37,405 bases of DNA from a virus, in the IMG/VR virus record IMGVR_UViG_3300047508_000072, positions 1 to 37,405 of that record; one strand, given 5' to 3'. Made by a program: the position numbers and the translations under genes. Below are positions 37,147 through 37,405 of this stretch, in pieces; position 1 is the first letter of the stretch; each line of letters starts with the position of its first letter. A model generated the notes under the pieces. It saw only the letters and a program-made list of their open reading frames with translations. It was not told where the DNA came from and did not search any database.

Positions 37147-37405
<259 letters not shown>

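Overview
The window looks like an almost complete or complete tailed-phage genome of about 37.4 kb, probably circular or circularly permuted in the assembly. Both ends lie inside the same GCC-type trinucleotide repeat. Joining them with a small in-phase overlap (2, 5 or 8 bases) restores one leftward open frame across the ends. The virion genes fit a short-tailed (podovirus-like) member of Caudoviricetes: terminase, large portal, scaffold, coat, ejection-type proteins, connector and tail fibres, with no tape measure, tail tube or baseplate genes. I see no integrase, DNA polymerase, RNA polymerase, tRNA or reverse transcriptase. The host cannot be read directly. The families present (DUF551, DUF1367, DUF4031, FDXHR zinc proteins, Ref-like nuclease, RusA, DnaT-like domain) are mostly known from phages of Pseudomonadota.

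Layout. A divergent control region at 1229-1311 splits two transcription units. Rightward, a Cro-like regulator (1312) leads a run of small genes joined by 4-base ATGA stop/start overlaps. It contains a Ref-like nuclease, zinc-binding small proteins, an HNH nuclease, a DnaT-like replication protein, DUF1367 and RusA (to 7076). After a 400-base gap with an intrinsic terminator come the lysis-type genes (7480-10978: membrane and coiled-coil proteins, endolysin candidate, holin candidate, lipoprotein). Two small beta-rich probable virion proteins, TerS, TerL and portal follow, then the virion block to 30334. The virion block carries three unexpected genes: a GNAT acetyltransferase, a PAPS-reductase-like PP-loop protein and a peptidase S74 self-cleaving chaperone domain on a Gln/Asn-rich protein.

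Leftward, from the same control region and across the window ends, run the Ala-repeat protein, small genes including a Ser-Xaa dipeptide-repeat protein, a zinc-ribbon/HTH regulator, RecT, SSB and an HNH homing-type endonuclease. A second leftward promoter with a perfect 14-base palindrome (33296-33323) precedes a final set of small accessory genes down to 30327, where they meet the tail fibre gene tail to tail with an 8-base overlap.

The least explained parts are the two low-complexity repeat genes, the 3708-4127 segment (tiled ORF or structured RNA), the back-to-back promoters sharing one -35 element, and the dozen or more very small Cys-rich proteins.
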